A stretch of DNA of 53,475 nucleotides from an uncultured Halomonas sp. (GTDB lineage Bacteria; Pseudomonadota; Gammaproteobacteria; Pseudomonadales; Halomonadaceae): NCBI RefSeq assembly GCF_947501415.1, contig NZ_CANMVL010000006.1:1-53475 (forward strand), in the 5' to 3' direction. The first letter of the stretch is position 1. Each line of letters opens with the position of its first letter. A model generated the notes under the pieces. The model had not been told where the DNA came from. It saw only the letters and a program-made list of their open reading frames with translations, and did not search any database. A program made the position numbers and the translations under genes. This document shows positions 8,571 to 17,084 of this stretch, in pieces.

Positions 8571-9431
8571 ATGAGTCGTTCCTCTATGTTGCGCCGTGGC
8601 CGCCCGCTGCGGCGTTTTGCCGTCAGTCTGCTGTTTGTGGTCGTGGGGGGCGGTCTGTGGCATCTCCAGGAGCGTGAGTTGCGTGACTCGCTGGTGTGGA
8701 TGGGGGTGCCCGAGTGGCAGGAGCCGTCGTTCATCGGCTTTCACCGCGTGCTGCGCAATGATGGCTTCCTGGTCGGCTGGTCCGACCTGCGGGTCAATCC
8801 GCTGTGGGTCAGCTATCGGCTTCAGGCGGTCGAGAGCCCGGAGGCGGGGCCGCGTCCGGCATTTCGCCGAGACTGGCGTACCCTGTGGCCGATCGGCACC
8901 GACCACTACGCTGGCAGCGGCTTCGATCGTGGGCACCTGGCACCCAACTACGCCATTGCCGCGGTGCATGGTCGTGATGCCCAGCACGACACCTTCTACA
9001 TGAGCAACATGACGCCCCAGCGGCCCGATCTCAACCGCCGGCTCTGGCAGCGACTGGAAGAGGTGGTGATGGATCATTTCGTGCCACGCTTCGGTGTGGT
9101 GCAGGTCATTACCGGGCCGATCTTCCCCGAACGCTTCGTCGATAACGTGCTCAATCGGGTCGGCTTCGTGGAGATCCCCGAGGCCTTCTACAAGATTATC
9201 GTGGTACCCGGTGAAAGGCCCCGGGCCCTGGCCTTCGTCATGCCCCAGGGGGTGCGCGGCGACGAGTCATTGAGCGACTATCTGGTAAGCATCGACGCCA
9301 TCGAGGCGCGTACCGGGCTCGACTTCTTTCCCAGGCTTCCCGAGTCGTCAGCGGAAGCGCTGGAGGGGCGGGTCGATGCCCGTGGCTGGGGGCTGGAGGA
9401 GGTGGCAAACCGCCCCGGTCGCTTCGAGTAA
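8571..9431 (+). CDS. Membrane-anchored DNA/RNA non-specific endonuclease
   Basis: Member of the NUC1/Serratia-type beta-beta-alpha-metal nuclease family, which cleaves double- and single-stranded nucleic acids. It has 286 residues from ATG 8571; an in-frame ATG at 8520 is possible. Residues 14-32 form one hydrophobic segment after a basic N terminus, so the enzyme is probably anchored with its catalytic part in the periplasm. The active-site signature DRGHLAPN is at about 119-126 (catalytic His 122), followed by the metal-site Asn region (YMSNMTPQ). Likely nutritional or barrier nuclease (inference). Confidence 0.88.
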   Translation: MSRSSMLRRGRPLRRFAVSLLFVVVGGGLWHLQERELRDSLVWMGVPEWQEPSFIGFHRVLRNDGFLVGWSDLRVNPLWVSYRLQAVESPEAGPRPAFRRDWRTLWPIGTDHYAGSGFDRGHLAPNYAIAAVHGRDAQHDTFYMSNMTPQRPDLNRRLWQRLEEVVMDHFVPRFGVVQVITGPIFPERFVDNVLNRVGFVEIPEAFYKIIVVPGERPRALAFVMPQGVRGDESLSDYLVSIDAIEARTGLDFFPRLPESSAEALEGRVDARGWGLEEVANRPGRFE

Positions 9432-9447
9432 CATGTTATATAGATAC

Positions 9448-9476
9448 AAAAAAACCGCGATCCAGTGTCGCGGTTT
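9448..9476 (-). terminator. Terminator of the tRNA-Leu cluster
   Basis: On the minus strand, a 9-bp stem AAACCGCGA / TCGCGGTTT with a 7-base loop runs directly into seven further T residues (A7 at 9448-9454 on the plus strand). It lies 43 bases beyond the last tRNA-Leu. Confidence 0.88.
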
Positions 9477-9519
9477 CTCGATGATTTTGCCTGCTCTAAC
9501 CTGCATGACGCGATATGAA

Positions 9520-9606
9520 TGGTGCCCAGGAGAGGACTTGAACCTCCACATCCGTAAGGATACTAGCACCTGAAGCTAGCGCGTCTACCAATTCCGCCAC
9601 CTGGGC
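9520..9606 (-). tRNA. tRNA-Leu (CAG), copy 3 of 3 in transcription order
   Basis: 87-nt class II tRNA with encoded CCA. Acceptor GCCCAGG/CCTGGGC; anticodon CAG at 9570-9572; long variable arm TATCCTTACGGATG. It differs from the neighbouring copy only by a paired A-U for G-C change in the variable arm. Confidence 0.96.
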
Positions 9607-9644
9607 GCATCATGCATCTCGTCGTGTCCGGGCTTCCCGAAGGA

Positions 9645-9731
9645 TGGTGCCCAGGAGAGGACTTGAACCTCCACGTCCGTAAGGACACTAGCACCTGAAG
9701 CTAGCGCGTCTACCAATTCCGCCACCTGGGC
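9645..9731 (-). tRNA. tRNA-Leu (CAG), copy 2 of 3
   Basis: 87-nt class II tRNA with encoded CCA. Anticodon CAG at 9695-9697; variable arm TGTCCTTACGGACG. Spacers of 38 and 33 bases separate it from the flanking copies. Confidence 0.96.
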
Positions 9732-9764
9732 GAACACGAGCGAGTCGTACTGTATAAAGAGCAA

Positions 9765-9851
9765 TGGTGCCCAGAAGAGGACTTGAACCTCCACGTCCGT
9801 AAGGACACTAGCACCTGAAGCTAGCGCGTCTACCAATTCCGCCATCTGGGC
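9765..9851 (-). tRNA. tRNA-Leu (CAG), copy 1 of 3
   Basis: 87-nt class II tRNA with encoded CCA. Anticodon CAG at 9815-9817. The seventh acceptor pair is A-U instead of the G-C seen in the other two copies, a compensated double change. It is first after the promoter. Confidence 0.96.
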
Positions 9852-9862
9852 AAGCGACGCGT

Positions 9863-9890
9863 ATACTACCCGAATTGTGCCGGTTTGCAA
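9863..9890 (-). promoter_or_regulatory. Promoter of the tRNA-Leu cluster
   Basis: On the minus strand TTGCAA (9885-9890), a 16-bp spacer, then TAGTAT (9863-9868). A GC-rich discriminator (ACGCGTCGC) follows, as is typical of stringently controlled stable-RNA promoters. Confidence 0.65.
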
Positions 9891-9945
9891 GAGGGAATAG
9901 GGGGGGCTGCGGCAATTTTTTCCCACACAGCCCGGTTCATCAAGG

Positions 9946-9974
9946 TTGGGTGACCGCGCCTGCGGCGCTATACT
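9946..9974 (+). promoter_or_regulatory. Promoter of rnr
   Basis: TTGGGT (9946-9951), 17-bp spacer, TATACT (9969-9974), about 100 bases before the rnr start. Confidence 0.6.
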
Positions 9975-10075
9975 GCGGCCATGATCAATGAACCCTTAAG
10001 CAATACCCCGTTGCCGCGGCGCCCGAGCGCCAGCTTACTCATGTCGTCCCCGACCCTGCCAAGGATGCACCGCGC

Positions 10076-12526
10076 ATGACTCACTGGACGCTCAGCGACG
10101 ATCCGCACGCGGAACGTGAAGCCCACAAGTATGACAAGCCAGCCCCCAGCCGCGAGTATCTGCTCGCCCGCCTGGAGGAGGCCGGCAAGCCGCTTACCCA
10201 CGAGAAGATGAGCCAGCTGCTCGGCCTCGAGGATGAGGAGCTGCAGGAGGCGGTGCGCCGCCGGCTGGCGGCCATGGAGCGCGATGGCCAGGTGCTGCGC
10301 AACCGTGCGCGAGCCTATGCGCTGATCGACAAGCTCGACCTGATCAAGGGCAAGGTGCTTGGTCACCGCGACGGCTTCGGCTTCGTGCTGCGTGACGACG
10401 GCAAGAAGCCCGACCTGATGCTGCCGCCGCGACAGATGCGCCGAGTCTTCCATGGCGATCAGGTGCTGGTACGCATCAGCGGACGCGATCGGCGCGGTCG
10501 CGACGAGGCCACCATCGCCGAGGTGCTGGCCCGCAATACCCAGTACATCGTCGGTGTCTACCGCGAGAACACCCCTGAGTTCGGCGTGTTGATCCCCGAG
10601 AATCCGCGCATCACCCAGGAGGTGATCATTCCGCACAGCGCCTGCGGTGGAGCGAAGGATGGCCAGGTGGTGTCGGCGCATATCGTCAAGCAGCCCGAGA
10701 CGCGGGTGCAGCCGGTCGGTGAAGTGGTCGAGGTGCTGGGTGAGCGCATGGATCCCGGCATGGAGATCGATATCGCCATTCGCAGCTACGAGATTCCCGC
10801 CGAATTTCCGCCGGAGGTCCACGACCAGATCGCCAGCATGTCAGCCGAGGTTGCCGAGGAGGACAAGCAGAGCCGTATCGATCTGCGTGACGTGCCGTTG
10901 GTGACCATCGATGACGAGACCGCCAAGGACTTCGATGACGCCGTCTGCGCCTGGAAGACCAAGTCCGGCAGCTGGAAGCTGCTGGTGGCCATCGCCGACG
11001 TCTCCCACTATGTGCGCCCAGGCAGTGCCCTGGACCAGGAGGCGATCCGTCGCGGTAACTCGGTCTACTTCCCGGGGCAGGTCGTGCCGATGCTGCCGGA
11101 GCTGCTCTCCAACGGTCTCTGTTCGCTCAATCCCGCGGTCGACCGCCTCGCCCTGGTCTGCGAGATGAATATCTCCCAGAGCGGCGCCATCAGTCGTTAC
11201 CGCTTCTACGAGGCGGTGTTCCAGTCCCATGCGCGCCTGACCTACAACAAGGTGGCGGCGATCCTCGATGATGAGGGGCAGGAGGGTGAGGCCCTGCGCG
11301 AGGAGTACCGTGAGCTGGTACCGTCGCTGAAGAACCTGCATGCCCTCTACCGGCTGCTGCGCGAGGCGCGGGTGGAGCGAGGGGCCATCGACTTCGAGAC
11401 CACCGAGACGGCCATCGTCTTCAATGACGAACGCAAGATCGAGAAGATCGTGCCGCGCTCGCGCAACGATGCCCACAAGATCATCGAGGAGTGCATGCTG
11501 GCGGCCAACGTGGCCACGGCGCGCTTCCTCGACAAGCACGATCTGCCGGCCCTCTATCGTATTCACGAGCAGCCCTCGCCGGAGCGTCTCGACAAGCTGC
11601 GCCTATTCCTCAGCGAGCTTGGTCTGAGCCTGGGTGGTGGCGATGATCCGAGCCCGCAGGACTACCGCGACCTGGCCGAGGCCATCAAGGGGCGCCCCGA
11701 CACCGATGTCATCCAGACGGTGATGCTGCGCTCCATGAGTCGGGCGATCTATTCACCCCAGAATGATGGGCACTTCGGCCTGGCCTATCCGGCCTATGCC
11801 CACTTCACCTCGCCGATCCGTCGCTATCCGGACCTGATCGTGCACCGTGCCATTCGCTCGGTGATTCGCGGGCCGCGCCAGACCAACACCGTGCTGCGAG
11901 CCGAGGGGGCCCCGGTGGAGCCGCCCAGCAAGTGGGCGCCCTATACCTTCGAGCAGATGCTCGAGCTCGGCGAGCACTGCTCGATGACCGAGCGTCGCGC
12001 CGATGACGCCACACGCGACGTCGAGGACTGGCTCAAGTGCGAGTTCATGTCCGACAAGCTCGGCGAGATCTTCGACGGCACCATCGCGTCGGTGACCCAG
12101 TTCGGCATCTTCGTGCGGCTCGATGAGGTCTATGTCGAGGGGCTGGTGCATGTCACGTCGCTGCCCTCGGACTACTACCACTACGAGCCTGAGAAGCACC
12201 GTCTCAAGGGCGAGCGCAGTGGCATGAGCTACCGTCTCGGCGACGGTGTCACCGTGCAGGTGGCTCGCGTCGACCTGGATGATCGCAAGATCGATTTCGC
12301 CCTGGCCGATGAGCAGCCGCGTCCCAAGCGCGCGCCGCGCCGTCGCCGCGCGGTAGATGATGCCCCCGCCAAGGGGCGCGCCAGCGTCGGCGGCAAGCCA
12401 CCCAAGGCCGAGACCTCGTCTGGCGAGGCCTCCGGCAAGGGTGGCGAATCCGCCAAAAACGACAAGTCCGACAAGGGCGATGGCCGCAAGCGCAGCGGCA
12501 ACCGCCGGCGCCGTTCGCGGCGCTGA
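10076..12526 (+). CDS. rnr: Ribonuclease R
   Basis: 3'-5' exoribonuclease that degrades structured RNA and takes part in rRNA quality control and cold adaptation. It has 816 residues, as usual for the family. Domains in order: N-terminal winged helix (about 25-85), two cold-shock domains (about 90-240), the catalytic RNB domain with the metal-binding acidic cluster IDDETAKDFDDAV (Asp 279-288), an S1 domain (about 660-745), and a basic Lys/Gly/Ser-rich tail rich in KGG and KSDKGD segments that helps unwind duplexes. AAGGA precedes ATG 10076. rlmB follows, as in E. coli, and is probably co-transcribed. Confidence 0.97.
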   Translation: MTHWTLSDDPHAEREAHKYDKPAPSREYLLARLEEAGKPLTHEKMSQLLGLEDEELQEAVRRRLAAMERDGQVLRNRARAYALIDKLDLIKGKVLGHRDGFGFVLRDDGKKPDLMLPPRQMRRVFHGDQVLVRISGRDRRGRDEATIAEVLARNTQYIVGVYRENTPEFGVLIPENPRITQEVIIPHSACGGAKDGQVVSAHIVKQPETRVQPVGEVVEVLGERMDPGMEIDIAIRSYEIPAEFPPEVHDQIASMSAEVAEEDKQSRIDLRDVPLVTIDDETAKDFDDAVCAWKTKSGSWKLLVAIADVSHYVRPGSALDQEAIRRGNSVYFPGQVVPMLPELLSNGLCSLNPAVDRLALVCEMNISQSGAISRYRFYEAVFQSHARLTYNKVAAILDDEGQEGEALREEYRELVPSLKNLHALYRLLREARVERGAIDFETTETAIVFNDERKIEKIVPRSRNDAHKIIEECMLAANVATARFLDKHDLPALYRIHEQPSPERLDKLRLFLSELGLSLGGGDDPSPQDYRDLAEAIKGRPDTDVIQTVMLRSMSRAIYSPQNDGHFGLAYPAYAHFTSPIRRYPDLIVHRAIRSVIRGPRQTNTVLRAEGAPVEPPSKWAPYTFEQMLELGEHCSMTERRADDATRDVEDWLKCEFMSDKLGEIFDGTIASVTQFGIFVRLDEVYVEGLVHVTSLPSDYYHYEPEKHRLKGERSGMSYRLGDGVTVQVARVDLDDRKIDFALADEQPRPKRAPRRRRAVDDAPAKGRASVGGKPPKAETSSGEASGKGGESAKNDKSDKGDGRKRSGNRRRRSRR

Positions 12527-12579
12527 ATCCCGTGGCGGACCTTCGGGTCCGCCGTGTGACCCGCAATGAAGCGAGAGAC

Positions 12580-13383
12580 ATGAAGCAGAAGCGATCACAG
12601 CGGCCCGCCGCTGGCAAGCCGGCGACGCCCGGTGGCCTGGAGGCGGTATTCGGCGTGCATGCCGTGCGTGCGCTGATCGAGCGTGGTGAAACACCTCGCG
12701 AGCTATGGGTGCAGCAGGGCGGCGCGGAGGCGCGCCTTGCCGAGCTGGTAGAGACCGCCCGAGGTGGCGGTGCCCGCATCCAGTCACGTCCGCGTGACGA
12801 GCTGGACCGCCTGGCCCAGGGGGCCGCCCACCAGGGCGTCGTGGCCTTCACCACGCCGCTGGCGTTCGAGGCCGAGAATGCGCTGTGGTTCCGCCTGGAG
12901 GCGTGGCCCCATGCGACGCCCCCGCTGCTGCTGGTGCTCGATGGCATCACCGATGTGCACAACTTCGGCGCCTGCCTGCGCAGCGCCGATGCCGCCGGGG
13001 TGCATGGGGTGATCGTGCCCAAGGACAAGGCCGCACCGCTCAATGCCACGGTACGCAAGGTGGCCTGTGGTGCCGCCGAGAGCGTGCCGGTCTACCAGGT
13101 CACCAATCTTGCCCGCGCCCTGGCCAGGCTCAAGTCGCTGGGCGTCTGGGTGACCGGTACCGCCGGTGAGGCGGAGTCGCTGGTATTCGAGGTCGACCTG
13201 ACCGGAGCCACGGCACTGGTCATGGGGGCCGAGGGCAAGGGCATGCGCCGCCTGACACGCGAGGCCTGCGATCAGCTGGTCAAGCTGCCCATGGCCGGTA
13301 CGGTATCCAGTCTCAATGTCTCGGTTGCCACCGGGATCAGCCTCTTCGAGGTGGTCCGCCAGCGCCGCCAGGCTTCGCCGTAA
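12580..13383 (+). CDS. rlmB: 23S rRNA (guanosine-2251-2'-O)-methyltransferase
   Basis: SpoU-class (SPOUT) enzyme that methylates the ribose of G2251 in the 23S rRNA P loop, using S-adenosylmethionine. It has 267 residues from ATG 12580, 20-odd longer than E. coli RlmB (243) owing to a basic N-terminal extension. The substrate-binding domain is at about 20-95. The three SPOUT motifs are visible: HNFGACLRSA near residue 127, VMGAEGKGMRRL, and MAGTVSSLNVSVATGI near the end. A GTG 48 bases upstream is an alternative start. It lies directly behind rnr. Three degenerate heptamers TAAGCNN begin at its stop codon. Confidence 0.94.
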   Translation: MKQKRSQRPAAGKPATPGGLEAVFGVHAVRALIERGETPRELWVQQGGAEARLAELVETARGGGARIQSRPRDELDRLAQGAAHQGVVAFTTPLAFEAENALWFRLEAWPHATPPLLLVLDGITDVHNFGACLRSADAAGVHGVIVPKDKAAPLNATVRKVACGAAESVPVYQVTNLARALARLKSLGVWVTGTAGEAESLVFEVDLTGATALVMGAEGKGMRRLTREACDQLVKLPMAGTVSSLNVSVATGISLFEVVRQRRQASP

Positions 13384-13401
13384 GCTATAAGCTTTAAGCG
13401 G
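13381..13401 (+). repeat. Three degenerate heptamers starting at the rlmB stop
   Basis: TAAGCTA, TAAGCTT and TAAGCGG in direct succession; the first TAA is the rlmB stop codon. Similar AGC-containing heptamer arrays lie at 32269-32345 and 53332-53387. Confidence 0.6.
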
Positions 13402-13435
13402 CCATCCCCCGGGAGCGGCGCAGCCGAATCCCCGC

Positions 13436-13464
13436 TTGCGCGCGAGGCGCGTACTCTTTAGAAT
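13436..13464 (+). promoter_or_regulatory. Promoter of the rpsF operon
   Basis: TTGCGC (13436-13441), 17-bp spacer, TAGAAT (13459-13464). The predicted leader to rpsF is about 100 nt. Confidence 0.65.
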
Positions 13465-13470
13465 GCTTGC

Positions 13471-13506
13471 GCCCGTTCGTCCATCGAGCGGGCATTCGTG
13501 TTTTTT
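13471..13506 (+). terminator. Possible leader attenuator hairpin before rpsF
   Basis: Stem GCCCGTTCG (13471-13479) / CGAGCGGGC (13485-13493) with one G-U pair, then seven bases and T6 (13501-13506). It begins only a few bases after the predicted transcription start. The gap before the T run makes it a weak terminator; attenuation is an inference. Confidence 0.35.
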
Positions 13507-13519
13507 CTATCACCTCCTT

Positions 13520-13551
13520 GCTTCCCCGGAGCCAAGACCTCCCGAGGAAGC
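13520..13551 (+). promoter_or_regulatory. Candidate S6:S18-binding leader of rpsF
   Basis: Hairpin GCTTCC (13520-13525) / GGAAGC (13546-13551), with an inner stem GGAG (13528-13531) / CTCC (13539-13542). The 3' side of the internal loop holds CCGA (13542-13545). A CCG-containing bulge in an rpsF leader is the known recognition feature of the S6:S18 complex in autogenous control. It sits 22 bases before the rpsF ATG. Confidence 0.5.
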
Positions 13552-13573
13552 TGCCAAACCGCAAGGAGATCCC

Positions 13574-13957
13574 ATGCGTCATTATGAAATCGTGTTCATG
13601 GTCCATCCGGACCAGAGCGAGCAGGTTCCGGCCATGGTCGAGCGCTACACCGGCCTCGTTACCGAGAACGGCGGCACCGTGCATCGCCTGGAGGATTGGG
13701 GCCGTCGTCACCTGGCCTACCCGATCAACAAGATCCACAAGGCTCACTACGTGCTGATGAACGTCGAGTGCAGCGGCGAGACCCTCGACGAGATCGAGAA
13801 CATCTTCCGCTTCAACGATGCCATCATCCGTAGCCTGGTGGTGCGCTGCAACGAAGCCATCACCGAGGCCTCGCCGATGATGAAGCCGGTGGAAGAGAAG
13901 CGCGCACGTCGCGACGAGAAGCCTCGCGACGAGAAGCCTCGCGCCGAGTCCGCCTGA
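13574..13957 (+). CDS. rpsF: 30S ribosomal protein S6
   Basis: Small-subunit protein of the central domain; pairs with S18. It has 127 residues. The ferredoxin-like fold ([18 protein letters not shown] at the start, GRRHLAYPI near 50) is intact. The C-terminal tail has a short duplication, [11 protein letters not shown], and ends in acidic and basic residues like other S6 tails. AAGGAG precedes the ATG. First gene of rpsF-rpsR-(membrane protein)-rplI. Confidence 0.97.
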   Translation: MRHYEIVFMVHPDQSEQVPAMVERYTGLVTENGGTVHRLEDWGRRHLAYPINKIHKAHYVLMNVECSGETLDEIENIFRFNDAIIRSLVVRCNEAITEASPMMKPVEEKRARRDEKPRDEKPRAESA

Positions 13958-13990
13958 TACCCCCCATCGCACGTCTGAAGGAGTCTTTAC

Positions 13991-14218
13991 ATGGCACGCT
14001 TTTTCCGTCGCCGCAAGTTCTGCCGTTTCACCGCCGAGGGCGTGAAGCAGATCGACTACAAGGATCTGGACACCCTCAAGGCCTACATCACCGAGACCGG
14101 CAAGATCGTTCCCAGCCGTATCACCGGTACCAAGGCCCGCTACCAGCGTCAGCTGGCGACCGCCGTCAAGCGCTCGCGCTACCTGGCACTGCTGCCCTAC
14201 TCCGATAGCCACCAGTAA
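13991..14218 (+). CDS. rpsR: 30S ribosomal protein S18
   Basis: 75-residue protein that binds S6 on the platform of the 30S subunit. The N terminus [13 protein letters not shown] and the end [13 protein letters not shown] are family hallmarks. AAGGAG precedes the ATG, 33 bases after the rpsF stop. A membrane-protein gene starts 12 bases after its stop. Confidence 0.98.
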   Translation: MARFFRRRKFCRFTAEGVKQIDYKDLDTLKAYITETGKIVPSRITGTKARYQRQLATAVKRSRYLALLPYSDSHQ

Positions 14219-14230
14219 GCCAGCGGCAAG

Positions 14231-15082
14231 ATGCTGACGATCGCCCGCTGGGTGATGCGCGGCACGCCCCACGCCATCGGCGGGGCCGTCGTGGCCACCC
14301 TGATTCCCTGGCTGTTCTGGCTGGGGGCCGCCATCGCGGCCCTGGTCACCCTGCGTCGAGGCCTCTCTCCGGCGCTACCGGTGATCGTGGCTGCCGCCGT
14401 GCCTTCGGGCTGGTGGTGGGTGCAGGGGGATGTCATCCCCCTGGCCAGCGTGCTGCTGGTGACCCTGATGGCGGTGGTGCTGCGCTCTCGCCTACGCTGG
14501 AGCGAGACGCTGATCGCCGGCGCCCTGGCTGGCGCGGTGATGATCCAGCTGGGGATCTTCCTGCCGCCCGGAGGCACCGGAGAGCTGCTCGATCAGCTGC
14601 GTCAGGCCTCTCCCGAGGTGGGGCGCCTGCTCAACGAGCTGGGCAGTCAGGGGCTCGATACCGAGCAGCTGGCGGGATTGCTGATCGGTGGCGTCACCGG
14701 GCTTATCGTGCTGATCGCCGCCGTCGGCTGCCTGGCCCTGGCGCGTAGCTGGCAGGCGGGGCTCTATAACCCCGGTGGATTCCGCGAGGAGTTCCACGCC
14801 CTGCGCCTGCGGCCTGCCGAACTGGCCATGCTGGTGGCACTCGGCGTGATCGGTGCCGTGCTGGGGCTGCCCGGCCTGGGCATGCTGCTGTGGGTACCGC
14901 TGCTGGTCGCCGGCATCGCCCTGGTGCATGGATTTATCGGATTTAAAGGGATGAACGGGCTGTGGCTGGTCGTCTTCTACCTGCTGCTGATCACTACATG
15001 GCCCATGATTCTGATCGTGCTGCTGCTGGCCGCTATCGACGTCTTCGCGGACATTCGCGGGCGCCTGGCCAGCCGTAACTGA
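14231..15082 (+). CDS. Polytopic membrane protein inside the ribosomal protein operon
   Basis: 283 residues with about seven to eight hydrophobic segments: a pair near 18-45, then about 53-85 and 90-112, one near 155-175, and three near 195-275. A soluble stretch around 113-150 and a motif NPGGFREEFHALRL near residue 180 interrupt the membrane part. I recall an uncharacterised membrane protein (DUF2232/YybS-like) between rpsR and rplI in pseudomonads and near rplI in Bacillus, so this is probably the same family. Function unknown; its position implies co-expression with ribosomal proteins. ATG 14231 has only a weak ribosome site. Confidence 0.75.
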   Translation: MLTIARWVMRGTPHAIGGAVVATLIPWLFWLGAAIAALVTLRRGLSPALPVIVAAAVPSGWWWVQGDVIPLASVLLVTLMAVVLRSRLRWSETLIAGALAGAVMIQLGIFLPPGGTGELLDQLRQASPEVGRLLNELGSQGLDTEQLAGLLIGGVTGLIVLIAAVGCLALARSWQAGLYNPGGFREEFHALRLRPAELAMLVALGVIGAVLGLPGLGMLLWVPLLVAGIALVHGFIGFKGMNGLWLVVFYLLLITTWPMILIVLLLAAIDVFADIRGRLASRN

Positions 15083-15097
15083 CAAGAGGTTTACGAG

Positions 15098-15544
15098 ATG
15101 GAAGTCATTCTGCTCGACAACATTGGCAAGCTGGGCGGCCTGGGTGACCAGGTGACCGTCAAGCCCGGCTACGGCCGCAACTACCTGGTGCCCTACGGTC
15201 TCGCCGTGCCGGCCACCAAGGACAACATCGAGGCCTTCGAGGCCCAGCGTGCCGAGCTCGAGGCCCAGGCCGCCGAGCGCAAGGCCGAGGCCGAAGAGCG
15301 CGCCGCACAGCTCAACGAGATCGAACTCTCCCTGGTCGCCAAGTCCGGCGATGAAGGCAAGCTGTTCGGCTCCATCGGGCCCCGCGACCTGGCCGACGCC
15401 ATCGCGTCTGCCGGCATCGATGTGGCCAAGAGCGAAGTGCGCATGCCGGAAGGTCCGATCCGTGCCGTCGGCGAGTACGACATTCAGCTGCGCCTGCATG
15501 CCGAAGTCGAAGCCACCGTGCGCGTGGTGGTAGTGGCCGAGTAA
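15098..15544 (+). CDS. rplI: 50S ribosomal protein L9
   Basis: Large-subunit protein at the L1 stalk base. 148 residues. N-terminal RNA-binding domain ([13 protein letters not shown] then [18 protein letters not shown]), a long charged alpha-helix (about 48-75, rich in Ala/Glu/Lys) and the C-terminal domain. Last gene of the rpsF group; a perfect 18-bp hairpin follows. Confidence 0.98.
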   Translation: MEVILLDNIGKLGGLGDQVTVKPGYGRNYLVPYGLAVPATKDNIEAFEAQRAELEAQAAERKAEAEERAAQLNEIELSLVAKSGDEGKLFGSIGPRDLADAIASAGIDVAKSEVRMPEGPIRAVGEYDIQLRLHAEVEATVRVVVVAE

Positions 15545-15561
15545 GTTCAGACGGCCGCCAC

Positions 15562-15601
15562 CGACGAGGGGCGCGAGGAGAGATCCTCGCGCCCCTCGTC
15601 G
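15562..15601 (+). terminator. Perfect 18-bp hairpin after rplI
   Basis: Arms 15562-15579 and 15584-15601 pair without mismatch around a GAGA loop. There is no U tract (CGTTGGGGG follows), so it may act as an mRNA 3' stabiliser or as part of a factor-assisted terminator. Confidence 0.6.
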
Positions 15602-15680
15602 CGTTGGGGGAAGAGTCATGGGGCGCGCCGCCTGTCTGGGGTAGAATGGCGTCCCCGCAATGCCCAGGGTGAAGACCGCC

Positions 15681-17069
15681 ATGTCAGAGATGCTCGAGCA
15701 CGACCAGGAAACCGCCGCCCTCAAGGTGCCGCCCCACTCGCTGGAGGCGGAGCAGTCGGTGCTGGGCGGACTGATGCTCGATAACCAGGCCTGGGACAAT
15801 GTCGCCGACCGCCTGGTGGCCGACGACTTCTACCGTTACGAACATCGGCTGATCTTCAATGTCATGGCCGAGCTGGCCGAGTCGGCACGGCCACTGGACG
15901 TGGTGACGCTCTCCGAGGCGCTGGAGGGGCGCGACCAGCTCGATACCGTGGGCGGCCTGGCGACGCTGGCGGAGCTGGCCCGTAACACGCCTTCGGCCAG
16001 CAATATCCGCGCCTATGCCGATATTGTTCGTGAGCGGGCCACCCTGCGCAAGTTGATCCGTGCCGCCAGCCAGATCGCCGATGGCGCCTTCAGCCCCCAG
16101 GGGAGACCGGCGAATGAGCTGGTCGACGAGGCAGAACGACTGGTCTTCCAGATCAGCGAGGAGCGGCCCAAGTCGGGTGGTCCCATCGGCATGAGCGAGC
16201 TGCTCGCCAAGGCGGTGGACCGCATCGACGAACTGTTCAACATGCAGGGCGAGATGACGGGTCTCTCCACCGGTTTCCGAGACCTGGACGAGATGACCTC
16301 GGGCCTGCAACCCTCGGACCTGGTGATCATTGCCGGGCGTCCCTCCATGGGCAAGACGACCTTCGCCATGAATCTGGTGGAGCATGCGGTCATCTCCAGC
16401 GAGAAGCCGGTGATGGTGTTCTCCATGGAGATGCCCGCCGATGCCCTGATGCTGCGCATGCTCTCCTCGCTGGGGCGCATCGACCAGACACGGGTGCGGA
16501 CGGGCCAGCTGGAGGACGAGGACTGGCCGCGCCTGACCTCGGCGGTCAACCTGCTCAAGGACAAGCAGCTGTTCATCGATGATACCGCGGCGCTGTCGCC
16601 CAACGAGATGCGTTCGCGGATTCGGCGCGTGGTGCGGGAGCATGGCAACGTGGGGCTGGTGATGATCGACTATCTGCAGCTGATGCAGATCCCTGGCTTC
16701 TCCGAGAACCGCACCGGCGAGATCTCCGAGATCTCCCGCTCGCTCAAGGGGCTGGCCAAGGAGTTCGGCTGTCCGGTGGTGGCCCTCTCCCAGCTCAACC
16801 GCTCCCTCGAGCAGCGCCCCAACAAGCGCCCGGTGATGTCGGACCTGCGCGAGAGTGGCGCCATCGAGCAGGACGCAGACGTGATCGCCTTCGTCTACCG
16901 CGACGAGGTCTATAATCCTGACAACCCCGACAATCAGGGGCTCGCCGAGTTGATCATCGGCAAGCAGCGTAATGGCCCCATCGGCACGGTACACATGGCA
17001 TTTATCGGCCGTTATACCCGCTTCGAGGATCTGGCGCCGGACAGCTATGGCGATGGCTTCGGCGAGTAG
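15681..17069 (+). CDS. dnaB: Replicative DNA helicase
   Basis: Hexameric 5'-3' helicase at the replication fork. 462 residues from ATG 15681; an ATG 21 bases upstream is in frame. N-terminal DnaB domain (about 14-115) and C-terminal RecA-like domain with Walker A GRPSMGKTT at 219-227, Walker B region VMIDYLQLM and the motif SQLNRSLE. No intein. The rplI-dnaB order matches E. coli. A -10-like TAGAAT lies at 15642-15647. Confidence 0.97.
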   Translation: MSEMLEHDQETAALKVPPHSLEAEQSVLGGLMLDNQAWDNVADRLVADDFYRYEHRLIFNVMAELAESARPLDVVTLSEALEGRDQLDTVGGLATLAELARNTPSASNIRAYADIVRERATLRKLIRAASQIADGAFSPQGRPANELVDEAERLVFQISEERPKSGGPIGMSELLAKAVDRIDELFNMQGEMTGLSTGFRDLDEMTSGLQPSDLVIIAGRPSMGKTTFAMNLVEHAVISSEKPVMVFSMEMPADALMLRMLSSLGRIDQTRVRTGQLEDEDWPRLTSAVNLLKDKQLFIDDTAALSPNEMRSRIRRVVREHGNVGLVMIDYLQLMQIPGFSENRTGEISEISRSLKGLAKEFGCPVVALSQLNRSLEQRPNKRPVMSDLRESGAIEQDADVIAFVYRDEVYNPDNPDNQGLAELIIGKQRNGPIGTVHMAFIGRYTRFEDLAPDSYGDGFGE

Positions 17070-17084
17070 GCGTCGTCTCTCGGC

